Notes: a model not told the origin generated them from the sequence alone. DNA of 64,000 bases from Epiperipatus broadwayi (GCA_028023455.1 JAQFVV010012419.1:1250501-1314500); one strand, 5' to 3'. Numbered from the stretch's first letter, positions 10,411-24,411 are shown. Made by a program: numbers and translations.

Positions 10411-12690
10411 AGCTGTAGAAAGAAATTTACTATTCATTGAAAAGAGATTCCTTTTGATTCCTCTTTGGATTTTAAGTATGGAAAACTTCTAATGTTTAAT
10501 CTATACATTCATATTGTTATTACTTAATGATTATTTATATAATAAAGAAATATTAATGGGTTTCTAATGAGAAGTGTGAAAGGAGTTGACTGACTTTTTA
10601 CATCTGTGTTCAAAATATGGTCTTTCTGAAACTGAAATATCAAAAATAAATTTTCTTGAAGGCAAATGATTTTGATTTTTTATAGATATCTATTATCAGG
10701 ACAGACAAGATTAAATTGTTTTCCAGGAAGCTATAAAGTCCCTATCCAAAGTAGTGGTTGGTGACTGAAAGCAGAGAGTCCTAAGATTCCTCTTTTTGCA
10801 GATCCGGATTGCCATTCAATGATGATTTAGGTATTTTCAATTGTAGATCAATCTCAGTTGAAGAAAGAATGCCTAAATTGATGAAAAAGTGGTCTACTAA
10901 TAAATTATCAGGACAGACAAGATTAAATTGTTTTCCAGGAAGCTATAAAGTCCCTATCCAAAGTAGTGGTTGGTGACTGAAAGCAGAGAGTCCTAAGATT
11001 CCTCTTTTTGCAGATCCGGATTGCCATTCAATGATGATTTAGGTATTTTCAATTGTAGATCAATCTCAGTTGAAGAAAGAATGCCTAAATTGATGAAAAA
11101 GTGGTCTACTAATAAATGGAACATTGTTGGAGTTAGGAAAGATTGAAAAACAAAATTGTGAAAACTGATGATATATCAGAAAGAGTGGCAAAATTAGTTA
11201 CTGAAATTAATGAGATACCAAATGCAGATAATTCAGAATCATTAATTTTCATTATGATAAAAGTGGTAGAAGATTTTTATATGGATGTCTTTTGATGAGA
11301 TCAAACATTTTTAAAAAAAAGTATGCAGTTATATTTATGAAGAGGAGAGAAGAATTATTTTTGATATGTTAAAAAAATCCAAGTGATTAATTAGAGAAAA
11401 TAGTTGGTAAAACTACATAACTAATGTTTAACGAATAACAAACTGAATAATTGGAAGACTGGATTATGTTGATATTCTTATCATCTTTCTTAAATATATA
11501 GATATTAGAAATTACAGACTCATCAGGCTTCTATTATTTTTTAAAAAATCTGCAACAAAACAATTACAACTCATTGATAGTGAAATTTGGATTTCAACCA
11601 ACCAAACAAGCTGGATTTAAACATGGGTTTAATATACTCAATCTTATACAAATATTGAGAGAAATTATAGAAAGAACCAATGAATGTGAGTTGTTATTAT
11701 GCTTTGGACTTATAGATTATAAAAATGCAATTGATTTTACAAGCATTTCTATATTGATATAACTTCGTTCACCAAAATTCAGAATAGTAAGATATCTATA
11801 GATATTTATCAAATTGTAACATCAGGAATTTTATATTATAATGATGATACTCAAAAAATTAATATTGATAATAGGATGTGACAGATGATGGACACTCACA
11901 TCTCCAAACCTTTTATAGCAGCTTTACAAAAATTATTTTGTGGATTAAAATGGGAAAATAAGAAAGTAATAAATAGAGATTATTTAAGAAATTTAGATTT
12001 TGCAGATTCTGATAATGCGTCAGAACTTCAGAAAATGTTGCAAGGGTCATCAGATGAAAGAGAAAATAGAACAAAAGATAGAAATTAAAATAATGTTTAT
12101 TGGATTATCTCATAAAAATAAAGATTAATAATATTTAATGATCAGAAATTAACAATTAAAACATATGAAAAAAAAATATTTTGGGCAAATTATTAATACA
12201 AATGGATACATAATGAACGAAATTAATTATAGAATTAAATTTGGATGGGGGCCTTAGTAAAAATAACTTTGTATTAAAATAAAATATTCGTATGGGATTG
12301 AAAAGGAAGGTTTTTAATGGGTGTGTTTTACTGGTTGTTATTTATAGATCTAAGGCTTGAACATTTAACAGAAGAGCATTTTAAAGACTTCAGATTAGTC
12401 AATGAAGTATAGAGAATTATACCTAATGTTTAACAAAATAGACTGCAAACAAAATGCATGGATAAGAGAACATTTTTATATCATGAACATTATTAAAATA
12501 ATTAAAAGACTAAAATAAAACTGGGTATAGATATATTGCTAGCAGGCATAATAATACTTGGACAGATGAAGTTTTAAATTGGATCTCAAGAGATTCTAAA
12601 AATTTAAATAGAGACAACATTTGAAATGGATAGATGAAATAAGAAATTCCATCATCTAATATTAAGTATTGAAGAGAGAATAATAATACC
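10411..12690 (+). mobile_element. Decayed RTE LINE, copy A
   Basis: Colinear with the nearly intact RTE at 40036-43335. The 5' UTR match begins at AGCTGTAGAAAG near 10411. Endonuclease pieces occur at 11110-11300 (AGAAAGAGTGGCAAAATTAG). RT pieces occur near 11580-12110, including ERTNECELLLCFGLIDYKNAIDF, and the C-terminal region runs to about 12690. Large internal segments are missing and many stops are present. It carries a perfect 212-bp tandem duplication of its 5' part. Confidence 0.85.
10692..11115. repeat. Perfect 212-bp tandem duplication
   Basis: 10692-10903 and 10904-11115 appear identical over the full 212 bases by eye, although the RTE copy containing them is heavily mutated. The unit covers the end of the RTE 5' UTR and the start of the endonuclease region. 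The duplication must be much younger than the insertion, or be an assembly artefact. Confidence 0.92.
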
Positions 12691-13339
12691 AATTATGCAC
12701 ATGCTAACCTGTGTGCTGGTACTAACAGTTGAATATAATTAAAAAATTTAAATAGTTAAATTTTTCTAAAAGACATTCAATACTTAATATGAGATGATGC
12801 TACAGGGCAGAAAAACTGGATTAAATATAGAGTTTTATTCTGAAGTAACCAATAACAATTAAAAAATAATGAATATATATATTTTTTAGGAATTGGGATA
12901 ATTAATAAAATGGCATTTAATTTGTTCAATAAATAACTTTTCACCAAATTTTCATACCATTCTAAGAAAATACTTTTTTTGAATATCCATTTGGTCTCTT
13001 TGAGAATATCATTTACTTTATAGAAATGTAACTTTTAGTGTATTATATTTTTTTCAGCTTTAAATAATCTCCCAGCAGATATTTCATTAGAAACTGTCTA
13101 ACCAGCAGTGTACAAACAGTATTTATTAAAAGTAACCTACCTATTTTGTTTTGTTTCCATCCACAATTCACATGCTTTACCATTAAATACCTTCACCATA
13201 TAAATTAATACCTGAAGATTTCTGTAACAGCAATAAATATGTTATTTTGGTTACATGTAGGATGTTGGACAATCATAGTTATTTTTTAGTTTGACTGAGT
13301 TTCTTTTAACAAATCAAATGGTTTATTAGTTACAAATTT
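12691..13339. other. AT-rich spacer between two RTE relics
   Basis: No gene, RNA or repeat that I can support. Short ORFs only. Confidence 0.5.
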
Positions 13340-14450
13340 ATAAGTGCAGTGGACCATATCCAAGTATTAAGAGAAGTTATAGAAAGGATCAGTGAATATG
13401 AGTTGCCATTATGCTTTGGATTTGTAGATTATAAAAAGGCATTTGATTGTATAAGAATTTTTTCAGTGATTAAAGCATTGGATCATCAAGATATTGACCC
13501 AGAATATTGTCATATTTTATAGAATATTTATAAAAATGCAACAGCATCAATTAGATTCCATACTAAGAATGTTAACATTGATAAGGGTGTAAAATAGGGT
13601 GACTCCATATCTCCAAAACATTTTACAGCAATACTGCAAGAAGTCTTTTGTGATTAAAAAATGGAAAGTTAAAGGAATAAAAAATACATGGAGATCACTT
13701 AAGTCATTTAGATTTTGCAGATAATATAGTTGTTTTTGCAAATAATGCTTCAGAGCTTCAGTAAATGTTGCAAGAATTATTAGAAGAAAGTAGGACTAAA
13801 AGAAATATTAAAAATACTAAAGTAGTGCTCAAAAAGATGAAAATAAAGATTGATGATGATGATTTAGAAGAAGTTAACAATTACAAATATCTTGGTCAGA
13901 TTATTACTACATATTGGATGAAATTAATCATGAAATTAAATTTGGTTGGAGTGCTTTTGGTAGAAATAACTTAATATTAAAAAGAAATATGCCTATGTGT
14001 TTGAAAAGGAAAGTTTTTAATAAATGTATTTTGCCATTTCTTACTTATGGATCTGAGACTTGGACACTTAATAGAAGAGAAATACAGAGAGAGTTCAGAC
14101 CACTGAAACAACTATGAAGAGATGCATTGTAGGAGTAACTAGAAAGGACTGAAATGGAACAAAGAGATATTACTGACATCATTCAATGAATTAAGAGATT
14201 GAAGTGAAGTTGAACTGGACATTATTGCTAGCAGAGATTATAATAGGTGGACAATTGAAATCTTAAACCAGATTTCAAGAGATTTTGTAAAAGACCCAGA
14301 AAGTGACCGCATATGAGATGTATGAATGAAATAAACAAGCTTACAGTGGTGATGTGGAAAAGAGAGGCTAGAGATTGAAGAAAATAGATTGAACTTGGAG
14401 TAATCTTTATTCTGCAGTGAACTAATAATGGTTAATAATGATTATGATGA
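13340..14450 (+). mobile_element. 5'-truncated, decayed RTE LINE, copy B
   Basis: Starts within the RT domain (GTGGACCATATCCAAGTATT, matching the intact element near 42190) and runs to the RTE 3' end. Recognisable pieces are ECELPLCFGFVDYKKAFD-like residues, EEVNNYKYLGQIITT and KCILPFLTYGSETWTLNRR. It ends in a worn TGATGA-type tail near 14450. Multiple stops and frameshifts. 5' truncation is usual for target-primed reverse transcription. Confidence 0.85.
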
Positions 14451-14854
14451 TCTGAATATAATTAATAGTTGTATAATGATTACAACACATCCTTAACTTT
14501 TTGTTCTTGGTTTTTGTTTATTTTGAAAAAAAAAAAACAATTTAAAACAGTCATATTCATTTATGAACATCCTATTGATTACAATGGTTCTATATAGCAA
14601 TTATTAACCATATCTTTTGGTTTTCACAATAAATTAAGTTACAGTTTATTTAAATTGTTTCTTTGATTACCATTATAATTTTAAAATTAGATTGAAATTA
14701 AAGCTAGTTGTAAGATACTATAAATAACAAAGACTTTTTTTAATTACACATTTACATATGTATATATTATACCAGACAATCCATTTTTGATTGTAGCTGC
14801 TATTAAATATTGATTTATTATATTTACTCTCTATATATCCTTTTAATGACTGCT
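14451..14854. other. AT-rich spacer
   Basis: Nothing supportable; homopolymer A and T runs. Confidence 0.5.
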
Positions 14855-16345
14855 TAACTATATTTCTCACTTAATTCTGTCAAGAGTTAGCTTATGGATC
14901 ATGGGCCAATAGAAAACCTTATGATCGAGAGCCAATCATATTAGATATTATGGCATTTTTTATTACATAATAAATTAATTGTCATCATTATTTTCATTCT
15001 TTTTAGAAGCCAATATTATCCCTAATGCGAACTATCTAATTTCTCTTTAGATAACTGATTTTATAAGTCACACACAACATACATTTATTGCTCCCCTTGT
15101 AAGATTTTATATTTATGTTGAAATGCTGCCAAGAATCACAAAGAAATGTATTTCAATAAATCCAACAATTTAGTAACAAAAAAAAAAAAAATTGAATTAC
15201 AAATGCATTTTTAGATCTCAACTAACTTCCAAAAAATAAATGCTTATTTTCTTTGACTTAAGCAATAATAAAATTTATATGTTCAATTAATTCAGATATA
15301 AAAATTACAATCAAAAAGAAAATATCAATCTCATAAGAAATACATTGATAACTATTCCATTTCCATATATGAAGCAAAAAAAAACAATGAAGTAGCATAG
15401 TCTCACCTCTTGATATTCAGCTCATTTTAAATGAACAATTCTAAGTACATTCTTTTATACCTCAGTTTGATCTGGATTTTGTTATGGGTGCACATATAAT
15501 TCTTGCCCAAATGTTTTAACGTATTGCAATAGATGTCCTCCAGGACAGAGGTTCCTACAGTTTAATGGCTAGTGATTTGTCATAATAAAAAGGGCTGTCC
15601 ATATTATTAGTTCTGATCCTTATGTACACGTAAATGAAATAATGTATTTGTCTGATTAACCTGAAAAGCAGTGATATGAAAGATAAATGTTTCTAACAGT
15701 CTTCCATTATTTTTTCTCTCTTTTCATCAGAAGGTTATTTTAATGAAACTTAAAGCAGACCAGAAGGTTATTTTGAAATTGTTTAGCTACCCTGTGGCAA
15801 TGGAATACGATAGTCAGTTCTTAAAAAACTGGATCTACTAATTCATATCGGAACTCACTTTAAACTTCTTTAAGATTTTTATTTCTTTATTGGAAAGTCA
15901 GTTACTGCAGGCACACTTCTTACCAGTGGTTTCAATAGCAACCTGTGGCAGCAAATGATTCTATTTATAACTTGGCACTCTGTTTGAGTCTGCATTTCAG
16001 ATCAATCACAGCAGAAAGAAGAGAAGACAATGTAAAATTTATCTATATAGCAAAATTTCTCAATTGGGTGGCCAGACTCATGGAAACTAACAAAAATTTT
16101 ATTTAAAATTTTTTATCTCTATCATTTTTAATTGATATGATTTTTAACTAAAAAAATTATCAACAACTTAAGATTTTTACAGATTAGCATACAAAAGAAA
16201 TTATCTAAAGGCAAAACATTTGAACTTTTATGGGAAAAAATGTTATAAGTTTACTTGTTTTTCTTTTTACAAGGCTTAATAAAGCTGAATAACTGACTTT
16301 ACTTTGATTACACTAGTATATAGCCATGAACAATTTATATATATT
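14855..16345. repeat. Unclassified 1.5-kb interspersed repeat, copy 1
   Basis: Colinear but diverged from 28385-29868. Shared landmarks are TTCTTTTTAGA with TTATC..CCTAATGC, GATGTCCT..AGGAC..GAG with GTTCCTA, CTTACCAGTGGTTTCA with AGCAAC and TGGCA, and ACTTTGATTA with TATATAGCCATG at the end. No terminal inverted repeats, LTRs or coding sequence recognised. Confidence 0.7.
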
Positions 16346-17399
16346 TTAATTATGCAACTTAAAAATAATACTATATAAAATATATGTTTTTACATAAAGA
16401 AAATGCTTCTTTATTTTAATGAGATAAAAGTTACAGGGTTCAAACCCATGCACCACAATATTTTGGTACATAACTTCTCATCAAAAATAAAATTAAAAAA
16501 TGGACATATGGTTTACCCTTCTCAGAATTCATGTTTTTTATTAACTAAACCATTTACTTTATTCATCAAATCTTTCACTTTGAACAATTTTTATTATTTA
16601 CCTTTTTTATACTTTTAAATTTGATTTCAATTAATTAATGAGAGTTCCAAAAATCCATATGTACCTCCATTCTCAAATCCACCATCATATTCCATTACTA
16701 AATGTGCAGGTATACACCCCTGAAAATATCTGAACTGCTTCTACAGCAAGAGTTAAATGTCACAGAAGAATCATGCACAGATACTGAGTAGCAACCAGAG
16801 TCATCTACAACTTAAAACTAAAGAAAATAAGTATAACAAGTCAAGAATTTCTTAACTGACTGTCTAAATAAGCAACTTCATTTCATCCTAAAAATGCACC
16901 CAGAAAATAAAAATAGTCTAGGAGATTTCATCAGGTGCCTTAAAATTTTTAAAAATATTTTCAAAACAATTTTCCATGATCACTTGAACTCAAAAACACC
17001 ATATAACACTCAGATCTGTCAGCAGTCCACACCATCATACCAGAAACTTGAGCTCTCTGCCATCTCTAAAAATATTAACACTCACCAACTCTTTTAATAC
17101 TTTTAAGTTGTCCAGGATGAGTTATTATATTAACTTTTAATTAACCTTCAGGCATCATATGGCCTCTAAATTTCTTTTTAATTTTTTATCAAGAAAGAAT
17201 TCACACAATACCTTTATAATTTTATAAGGATTCTCAGAAAAGTTCTTACATTTCTTAAAGATATGCTGCTCCAAAAAACCAATATTAAAGGCTTTTACAA
17301 GACCTTTGTTTCCAATGCTGAGCACACAGAGAATTATGATGCCTTAATTTATAATCTATTATAAATATTTTCTTGATCAACCTTTAGTCAATGTTTTTA
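16346..17399. other. AT-rich region without recognisable gene
   Basis: Contains two short ORFs (16403-16618, 16894-17097) with no recognisable domain and composition like the surroundings. A GGTTCAAACCC near 16438 matches a Pol III B-box, but there is no A-box or clover-leaf around it. Confidence 0.4.
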
Positions 17400-20300
17400 G
17401 ATATCACCATCAAAGAAGTTTATATGAGAATTGCTGAAGGCCTATCAAGCTTCAGTGAGGTAGGATAAAACTTGGTGGACTCATTCCAAATTCAACTAAT
17501 ATAATTTACCACTTGCTTCACTCAAAGTTGTCATTGACATACACTATAAATAATCTTCATATCTCTCTCATAACTTGTTAACAGAGACTAGACTGGGGAT
17601 TATGCATTGTTTTTAGTGAACCAGTGAAGCTAATTTGCTGACAAAAATTGAATGCCATGATTAGTGAGAATAGCTTCAACCTTACTCACAATTGGAATTT
17701 GCTAATTTCCCAGCAATTGATAGTATTTCTTACATTAAGCTATGGTACAGGATAAGCAACTTCCCATTTTAAATAAGATAAAACAACCAGGTATTTAATT
17801 TTTTTTAAATACTGGCAAAAGTTCATAGTAATGAATGCCCAATTATTCATTAGATCCATAGGATATCACCAGTTGCATCTCCCCTATATAAGATTTATTT
17901 GTAGGTTTGGTATTTGCACATATCTCACATTGGCTTAATATTCAAATAGCATTAGTATACATTTTCAGCCAATAAAATAATTGACATAGCTGTCCCACTT
18001 TTCATGAACCATAGTCTCATACAGACAGTGAATATATATACCAAATTACTCAAATATAAAATGCTCCTGAATTTAAGATATAGTAGAATTTTAAGCCTTA
18101 AAAATTGGGAACAATTTTTCACTTGAATTTAAGATGCATATATGTGCTTAAATAGAATAAATACAATACCTAACTTATTGTAAACTTTATCAGATATACA
18201 ATACTTTCACTTTCTCTGTTGTCCCTTCCAGGGTAGATCATCTTCAGGTGATTAACTTGCAGGAGCACATTATAATTTCTTTGTCAATTTACTTTCATGT
18301 AAAAGTACATTTTTCCATTAAAATCTGAATCATTCTTTTAAAGTAATTTATATTTTTATAAACTTTGTCTTTGAAATAATTATAAATATATATAAAAAGA
18401 TTCTAAATCAATTTCCCTTTGAAATCAAAATCTATATATTGGAATTGTCAAAATCAGCAAAAATCTAAACAAAGATATCAGAACTATCAAAATTTTGACA
18501 GGTTCTCTCTTATGTAGAAAACAAAAAACAATTATCATCTTAGAAGACAAGCTCTTGTCTCATTATTATATTCATTTGTTATTTGTAAAAAATTGTAATG
18601 GTTATTCAGTTGAGTTTTCTCAATAAAATAAAGGTAAAATCATCAAAATAATGCTAAATATGTTTAAAACATACAATTTTACTTTGGAAATAAAAAGAAA
18701 TAAAGATATTAGAATTGTCAAAATTGTTGATAGACACTCTCTTGTACAGAGAACAAGAAACAACCAATCAGAATAAAGGAGGATTTGATCTCATTGGTAT
18801 ATTGATTTATGTAAAACAATTCTAAAGGTTATTAAGTATCATTTTCTCAATAAAATAATAACATTAGCAAAATTATGTTAAAAGTAGTGGTTTGAAAAAG
18901 AGTTAAAGTCATTTACAAAATTAATTCAAAAATATTGAATTAATATCTTTTTTAACATTCTATTTTACACAGGTAATGATCATAATACTATGTTGATGTA
19001 TAGCATAAAGTTAAGATCTACAGAAATAAAATGTTCAAAATTTTCAATTTAAAATGCCTTCCTCTTTTACAAGATCAAAATTAGGCAAAAAATGTATCTT
19101 GTATTCAATATAATACAGTAATTAAATGTTTTTGTATTTCAGAGGGTATGATCACTTTCTACACATACTCTTTATCTACAATTATTTGATATTTCAACAC
19201 TTTATTTTCAATCTGTAGTTAATTTGATCTTTTCCCATTTTCTTTGCCATCCAACCAAAGAACAATTTTCCCTTTTCAAACATTTGATTATATTTAGAGT
19301 CATTTCTTTGGAGTGAAGGTAATATTTGTAATTTTTCTTCCAGGAATCATCTATAACTAAATCCAAGGCAACAATATGTATGTTATCAACACATTGATGT
19401 TGAGGAACAGACAAGGTTGGATATTACCATAATATGTCAGCTATGATAATTTCTGACTACACAATACTGCACCAAATAATGAAATTATTGTAAAAATAAG
19501 CCCCACTGAACCAATTGATTATTAATTAGGTAGCTATGGTTTAAAAATTTGAGATTTTTAAGAGCCCAATAGAAATTGCCTGGAAAATCCAAACTATTGA
19601 AAATGCCTTATTTTCACTAAGTGTATAGTTCATCTCTAGGCCTCTCAGTAGCCTAGTGATAAAATAAAGAATTTTTTATTGATTATTGTCCAAAATCTAA
19701 ACCAAAACTGGTCCAATTCTATAGATATAACCATCAGTCTGAATGTAAAAGAACTTGTTAAAATCATGGTAGTAAAGAAAAATGGTATTCAAAATTTTAA
19801 TTAAATTTGTTCAGGGTCATATTCATGCCTAGAATTGCACCTCCCATAGGGACTTTTTTTGCCACAATCATAGCATCAATTTTATTTATAATAGCATTTT
19901 TGAATAAAAGTTATAAAAATTATGCAGTACTCCAAAAAACCTAACTTATTTTGTCTCAAGGATATCAAAATTTAGTGGCCATTATTTTGTACAAATGGGA
20001 TCTAATATCTGCCTTCCATAATGTGTCTTAAAACATCACTTCTACTTGAATACTTTTATCACAATACTTTTTTTAAAAAATTGTGAGTTAAATGCTTACT
20101 AACCTCTGTTTCAGCAATTACAATATCATCTATATATAGTATCACAATAGCTTCAATGTTCTGGGATAGGACTTGATCTAAGCATTTCAACAAGCCACCT
20201 TGACTGTTTAGCAATCCAAATATCCTCTGGGAAGTTTAATCTGCAAATCAACTTGATATAAAATCAAACAATGTAAAAATTTCTTTGCCTTTATACCTAC

Positions 20301-22860
20301 CTAATAAGAAAAGCACAAACTGTTGGAGGAATATGGTATTATAAATTTATTTAATTGTTAGGCATCAAGACAAAGCTGTATGGATCCATCTTTTTTGATA
20401 ATTACCAGAGAATTATTATAGAGAATGAACATTTGGTGATGACTTCCTATTCCATCATTTACAATGATTACTTCTCTATTTCAACCTTATGTTATCCAGG
20501 ATCTGATTTGGCCTGATACAGTTTTGCTCATTTAAGACTTAAATTCTATGAATGTATTTTTCCATGATTCTAGGCACTTTGAAAAAGCTGCTTAATATTT
20601 AGTTAGTAGGTGCCCTAATTTTTTTTCATCATCTCCAGTTCATTTGATCTCATATTACTGATCCCCTCCTGATAAGCTGATTTAGTTTGCATACGATTTA
20701 ATTCATTTGAAGGTTATTATAATGGTGGAGATATAAATGGTATAGATTTTTCATGCAAAAATCACCTGTCTATTAGCAAAATGCACAACACAGTTTGGTG
20801 CATAAAATCACCTCTCAATATTACATAATATAGAAATCCTTTCAATATCATTGTTGATGAACTATTTGAACCTCAGGTCATATTTTACATGATCCCAACT
20901 AGCCCTTTCTACTCTTAGTCAACATTATTTGCTTTACGCTTATACAAATGGTAGCTATTAAGGGTTGATATATTGTAATTGCACTCATAATCCCTCTGAC
21001 ACTACTGATATCTGACTTCCAGAGTCAGTTAAATAGGTAATAAACCCTTCAATAATAATCTCAGTCATTGGCTAGGCCTACAATGCAAATTATAGAACAT
21101 TGCCATTCCAGTTGCATACTAAATTTTCTATCTTTTTAATCAATGACCTTTCATGGTCACTATTTCTTTTTTATTTGTAAGTGCCCTGTAGTGAGAAATA
21201 TTCTATTAATATCCTTGATTGTTTGACAATTTTTCTTCCTTATTTTTTTATTGAATCATATAAGAATGTTGCTGATGCCCTCATTATCGAATTCAGCTGA
21301 TGATGGGGGTGTTTTTCTAGGACTTTAAGTACTCTTCCTTCTTTTTCAGTAAGATTGGAAGCTAGGGAATATCTCAATTCATTCTATTATGAGGTTTTTT
21401 TTATATTTATTAAAGGGTTCAGTTTTACTACTGACATTATTTTCCTAACCCTGCATGCTTAGTTTAGTAGCATTAAAAAACTCTTACCATATGTTTGATG
21501 GTCTTTTGCCAGTGCTTCAAAGCAACTAATTTTCTCTAAATGCCAATTTGTAAGATACCATTTGGATGATTGGACTTTCAGTTCAAGCACAAATGTTGAG
21601 TTTTCAATTTTACTACTTGATGCCTTGAAAATTTTATGTAGCTTCTGCCATTACCCACCTAAAATCCTTTTTGATCCACCTGGTATTAAATCCCTTCTTG
21701 TCTTTTTTCATTCCAGAAATGACTGAGGATTGCCTCATGATACCCTGAATAAGAGAATAATTTACTTCTTAATGAATTCCTCAACTCTTTTGAGGAATTC
21801 AGATGGTTCTGTGCTATGTTCATTTTGTTAAAGAGTTAATTGAAAAGAGTTAATCAAACTCTCAAAAAGCTCCATTGGTGATTCTGATGCATTATCTCAA
21901 AACACTTAAAACCTGGATGTTTTGTATAAATTTCTTATGCAGGATTTTATTGAATTCCTTTGATGCTGTCTCTATTAGAATCACTTTTCATTCTATGTTT
22001 TTATCCAATTTTGATTATTCTTTATTGCATTTTCATCTCTTCAGACTTTTCTTCAATTCATGTTTTTTCATCCTTTCTATAAAAATCTGTATTACCACCT
22101 GTATTTACAGAATGGCTTCTATCAATTTTCTTATTAATTTATCCAATTTTCTTATTAATTTGCTCCCTGTCATGATATCTTATTTGCTATAACATTCCAT
22201 TTCAGATGTATCTGTTTGCTTTATCTGTGACATAATATTTTTTCTTTGTATCATCTTTTATAATTTGTCTACTTTTCTTTTCATTTCTGTCAACATTGCT
22301 TGAATTGCCTTTCATTTTTCTTCAGCTTTTTTAGCACTTCTTTATTTTTCAATTGCATTTCTTGCAGCATCTGCATGTTGTCTTCTTTTGACCTTTGATT
22401 TTTCATCTGTCTTTCTTCCAATTTTAGCTATCTTTTGGTACACTTCATGTTTATTTCATGTGAATTTTGATTCTCATCTGTATTTTCTCACATTTTAGCT
22501 CTTATACATTTCTGGAAACATTTTTTGTGTTTTTTTATGTGACTTTTGATTTTTCATCTATATTTCTTTCAATATTAACTCAGTCTTTTGCAACATTTTA
22601 AATAACATATTCAGTATAACTACTTCTTCTTCTGCAAACTTATTTACAGTTTCTGCTGAGTGTTGTTTTCTTTGCTTCATATCTACTGGTTTCATTAACA
22701 AGTTGATGCATTTTATATATTTTTGATCTAGGGATCATTTATTGTTTTTACTTGCACTGTTAATAATTACAGAGAAATTTTTTTCCATTTCTATTTAAAC
22801 AGCACTACATCCTTTTATGCTTGATATAATTTCAAGTAATACTTTAAATCTATCATAAAA
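17400..22860 (-). mobile_element. Highly decayed Ty3/Gypsy element (gag-pol relic)
   Basis: Read on the minus strand, this stretch keeps fragments in Gypsy order despite many stops. At 21700-22860 there is a lysine/glutamate-rich coiled-coil-like gag region. Near 20390 is an RT start (KKDGSIQLCLDA). Near 20120-20160 is an intact-looking LYIDDIVIAE (YxDD) box. At 19570-19760 is RNase H (FYIQTDGYIYRIGPVLV, then LLRGLEMNYTLSENKAFSIV). Near 17930 is the integrase zinc pair CEICANTK, and near 17680 ILTNHGIQFLSA, a worn integrase core block. No LTRs found. It is far older than the 2.3-7.8 kb copy and of a different family. Confidence 0.75.
18473..18895. repeat. Degenerate ~232-bp tandem repeat inside the Gypsy relic
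   Basis: Two units begin with GATAT(C/T)AGAA(C/T)T(A/G)TCAAAATT, near 18473 and 18705. They share CTCTCTT..TAGAGAACAA-like and TTTTCTCAATAAAATAA pieces. A partial third start is visible near 18440. It lies between the RNase H and integrase remnants, so it is probably a later insertion or expansion. Confidence 0.55.
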
Positions 22861-22982
22861 ATAAGTTCCAATTACCTCAAGTTATCACAAGCAGCTCACC
22901 TACCCACCTAGATGTTTTCTCACAACTTTTTTTTTCCATAGGTCATAGCATCGACCAGGAAGTGTACCCACAACAACTGTCT

Positions 22983-23002
22983 GCAAGCAACGGCTTGCTT
23001 GC
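22983..23002. other. Perfect 8-bp stem hairpin
   Basis: GCAAGCAA, loop CGGC, TTGCTTGC, flanked by CTGTCT and AAGGCAG which can extend the stem imperfectly. It stands out as a GC-richer block (22920-23040). Function unknown. Confidence 0.5.
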
Positions 23003-23239
23003 AAGGCAGCTGTACTGACCTCTCGCTACCAATGCTTGACTAGCTTTACTGTCTAATTTATAACTCTTATATGCCTGCCTTTATGCCTTTATTAATGACA
23101 ATAATGAACTATTCTTTCATCCCTAATCCATACAGCATATTTGTATATGTGTGACTTCATTTATATTTCATCATAATTCATAAAACTGTGCTTCTTACTT
23201 CAGGGTTTAATTATTATTTTATAGGTCATTATAAATATA

Positions 23240-23393
23240 GGACATTTGAACTCAGACTTTCAAGCCCCTTCACTATCCACACTATCTCATACTACTGATA
23301 CACCTGACCACATACATGCAAAAATGATAAATAATCCCCAATATTTGTAATTTATGCTAAACCAGCACTCATCAGATGGTTCAGATTACCATC

Positions 23394-23448
<55 letters not shown>

Positions 23449-24411
23449 CAGTGCTCAGTTTATATTAAGATAGCAAATCCTTACACTTTAATGCACAGTC
23501 TTCAACCTACTCCAATCTCTAACTCTTCATCCATCCATACCACTGAAAATCTGATGATAGAATTCCCAAATCCCATGCTGATGCCAATTTTGACCTCTAG
23601 TCACTCTGACCCCTCACATATAAGACAGTATCCATTTAAATATGCAAAAGAGGAATGGGTAGAATGCAGACTTAATATGTAAGATTTGAAATACCAGGCA
23701 GTTTAAAACCTAGAGCTAATAGTAAATATAGGAGATTTGAATGGTATGAGATTTTCAATAGTATGGATAGCTGAAGAGTTGGAGGTTGGAGTAGGTTGAA
23801 ACCTGTCCATTAAAGTGTAAGCATTTGCTATCTTAATATAAACTGAGCACTGATTATATATATATATATATAATTATTCAAAACAATACAATAATTAATT
23901 TGATTTTAATAAAGTTAAAATTCTGTGTATTGAAAGAAATAATAATAAACGCAAAATTAAAGAAGCTATGTTAATAAAAAGTGAAAAGCAACAGTTGATA
24001 AATAGACAGACAGCCAATATAAAAATTAATGAATTGTGGGAAAATTGATGTATGACGTATTGCTTTTGTTTACATTTGTAACGGTTTTTTCTAATACAAT
24101 TTGAGTCTAGTTGACAACGACTACATAGATAGTTGAAAGTACTTCTATTAAATTGGTATATATTTGTTTAAACTATTGTTACTGTATTAATTATTGTATT
24201 GTTTTGAATAATTATATATATTTTATTATAATTGGAATACAGACATTGATTAATAATTTATATATATATATATATTTGTATGGGAGATGGTAATCTGGAC
24301 CAACTGATGAGTGCTGATTTAGCATGAAATACACATATTGGGGAATTATTTATCTTTTGTGCATTATGTGGTTATGTGTGAAGGGGCTTGAAAGTCTGAG
24401 TTAAATTCCCC
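23240..24411. mobile_element. Foldback element, copy FB1
   Basis: Outer inverted arms of about 160 bp: 23240-23400 pairs with 24275-24411 (AACTCAGACTTTCAAGCCCC outermost, CCATCTCCAATATATATA inner). Inside are two further hairpins side by side. 23447-23541 pairs with 23773-23858 (ATAATCAGTGCTCAGTTTAT). 23870-23899 pairs with 24186-24215 (TAATTATTCAAAACAATACA). (TA)n tracts mark the joints, so a single strand could fold into a cruciform. No transposase is present, so it is non-autonomous. A related element lies at 62656-63350. Confidence 0.8.
23396..23446. repeat. (TA)n microsatellite, about 25 units
   Basis: Uninterrupted TA repeat at an inner joint of the foldback element. Confidence 0.95.

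Noticed and set aside
16438-16448. B-box match GGTTCAAACCC
   Set aside because: No A-box or clover-leaf can be built around it.
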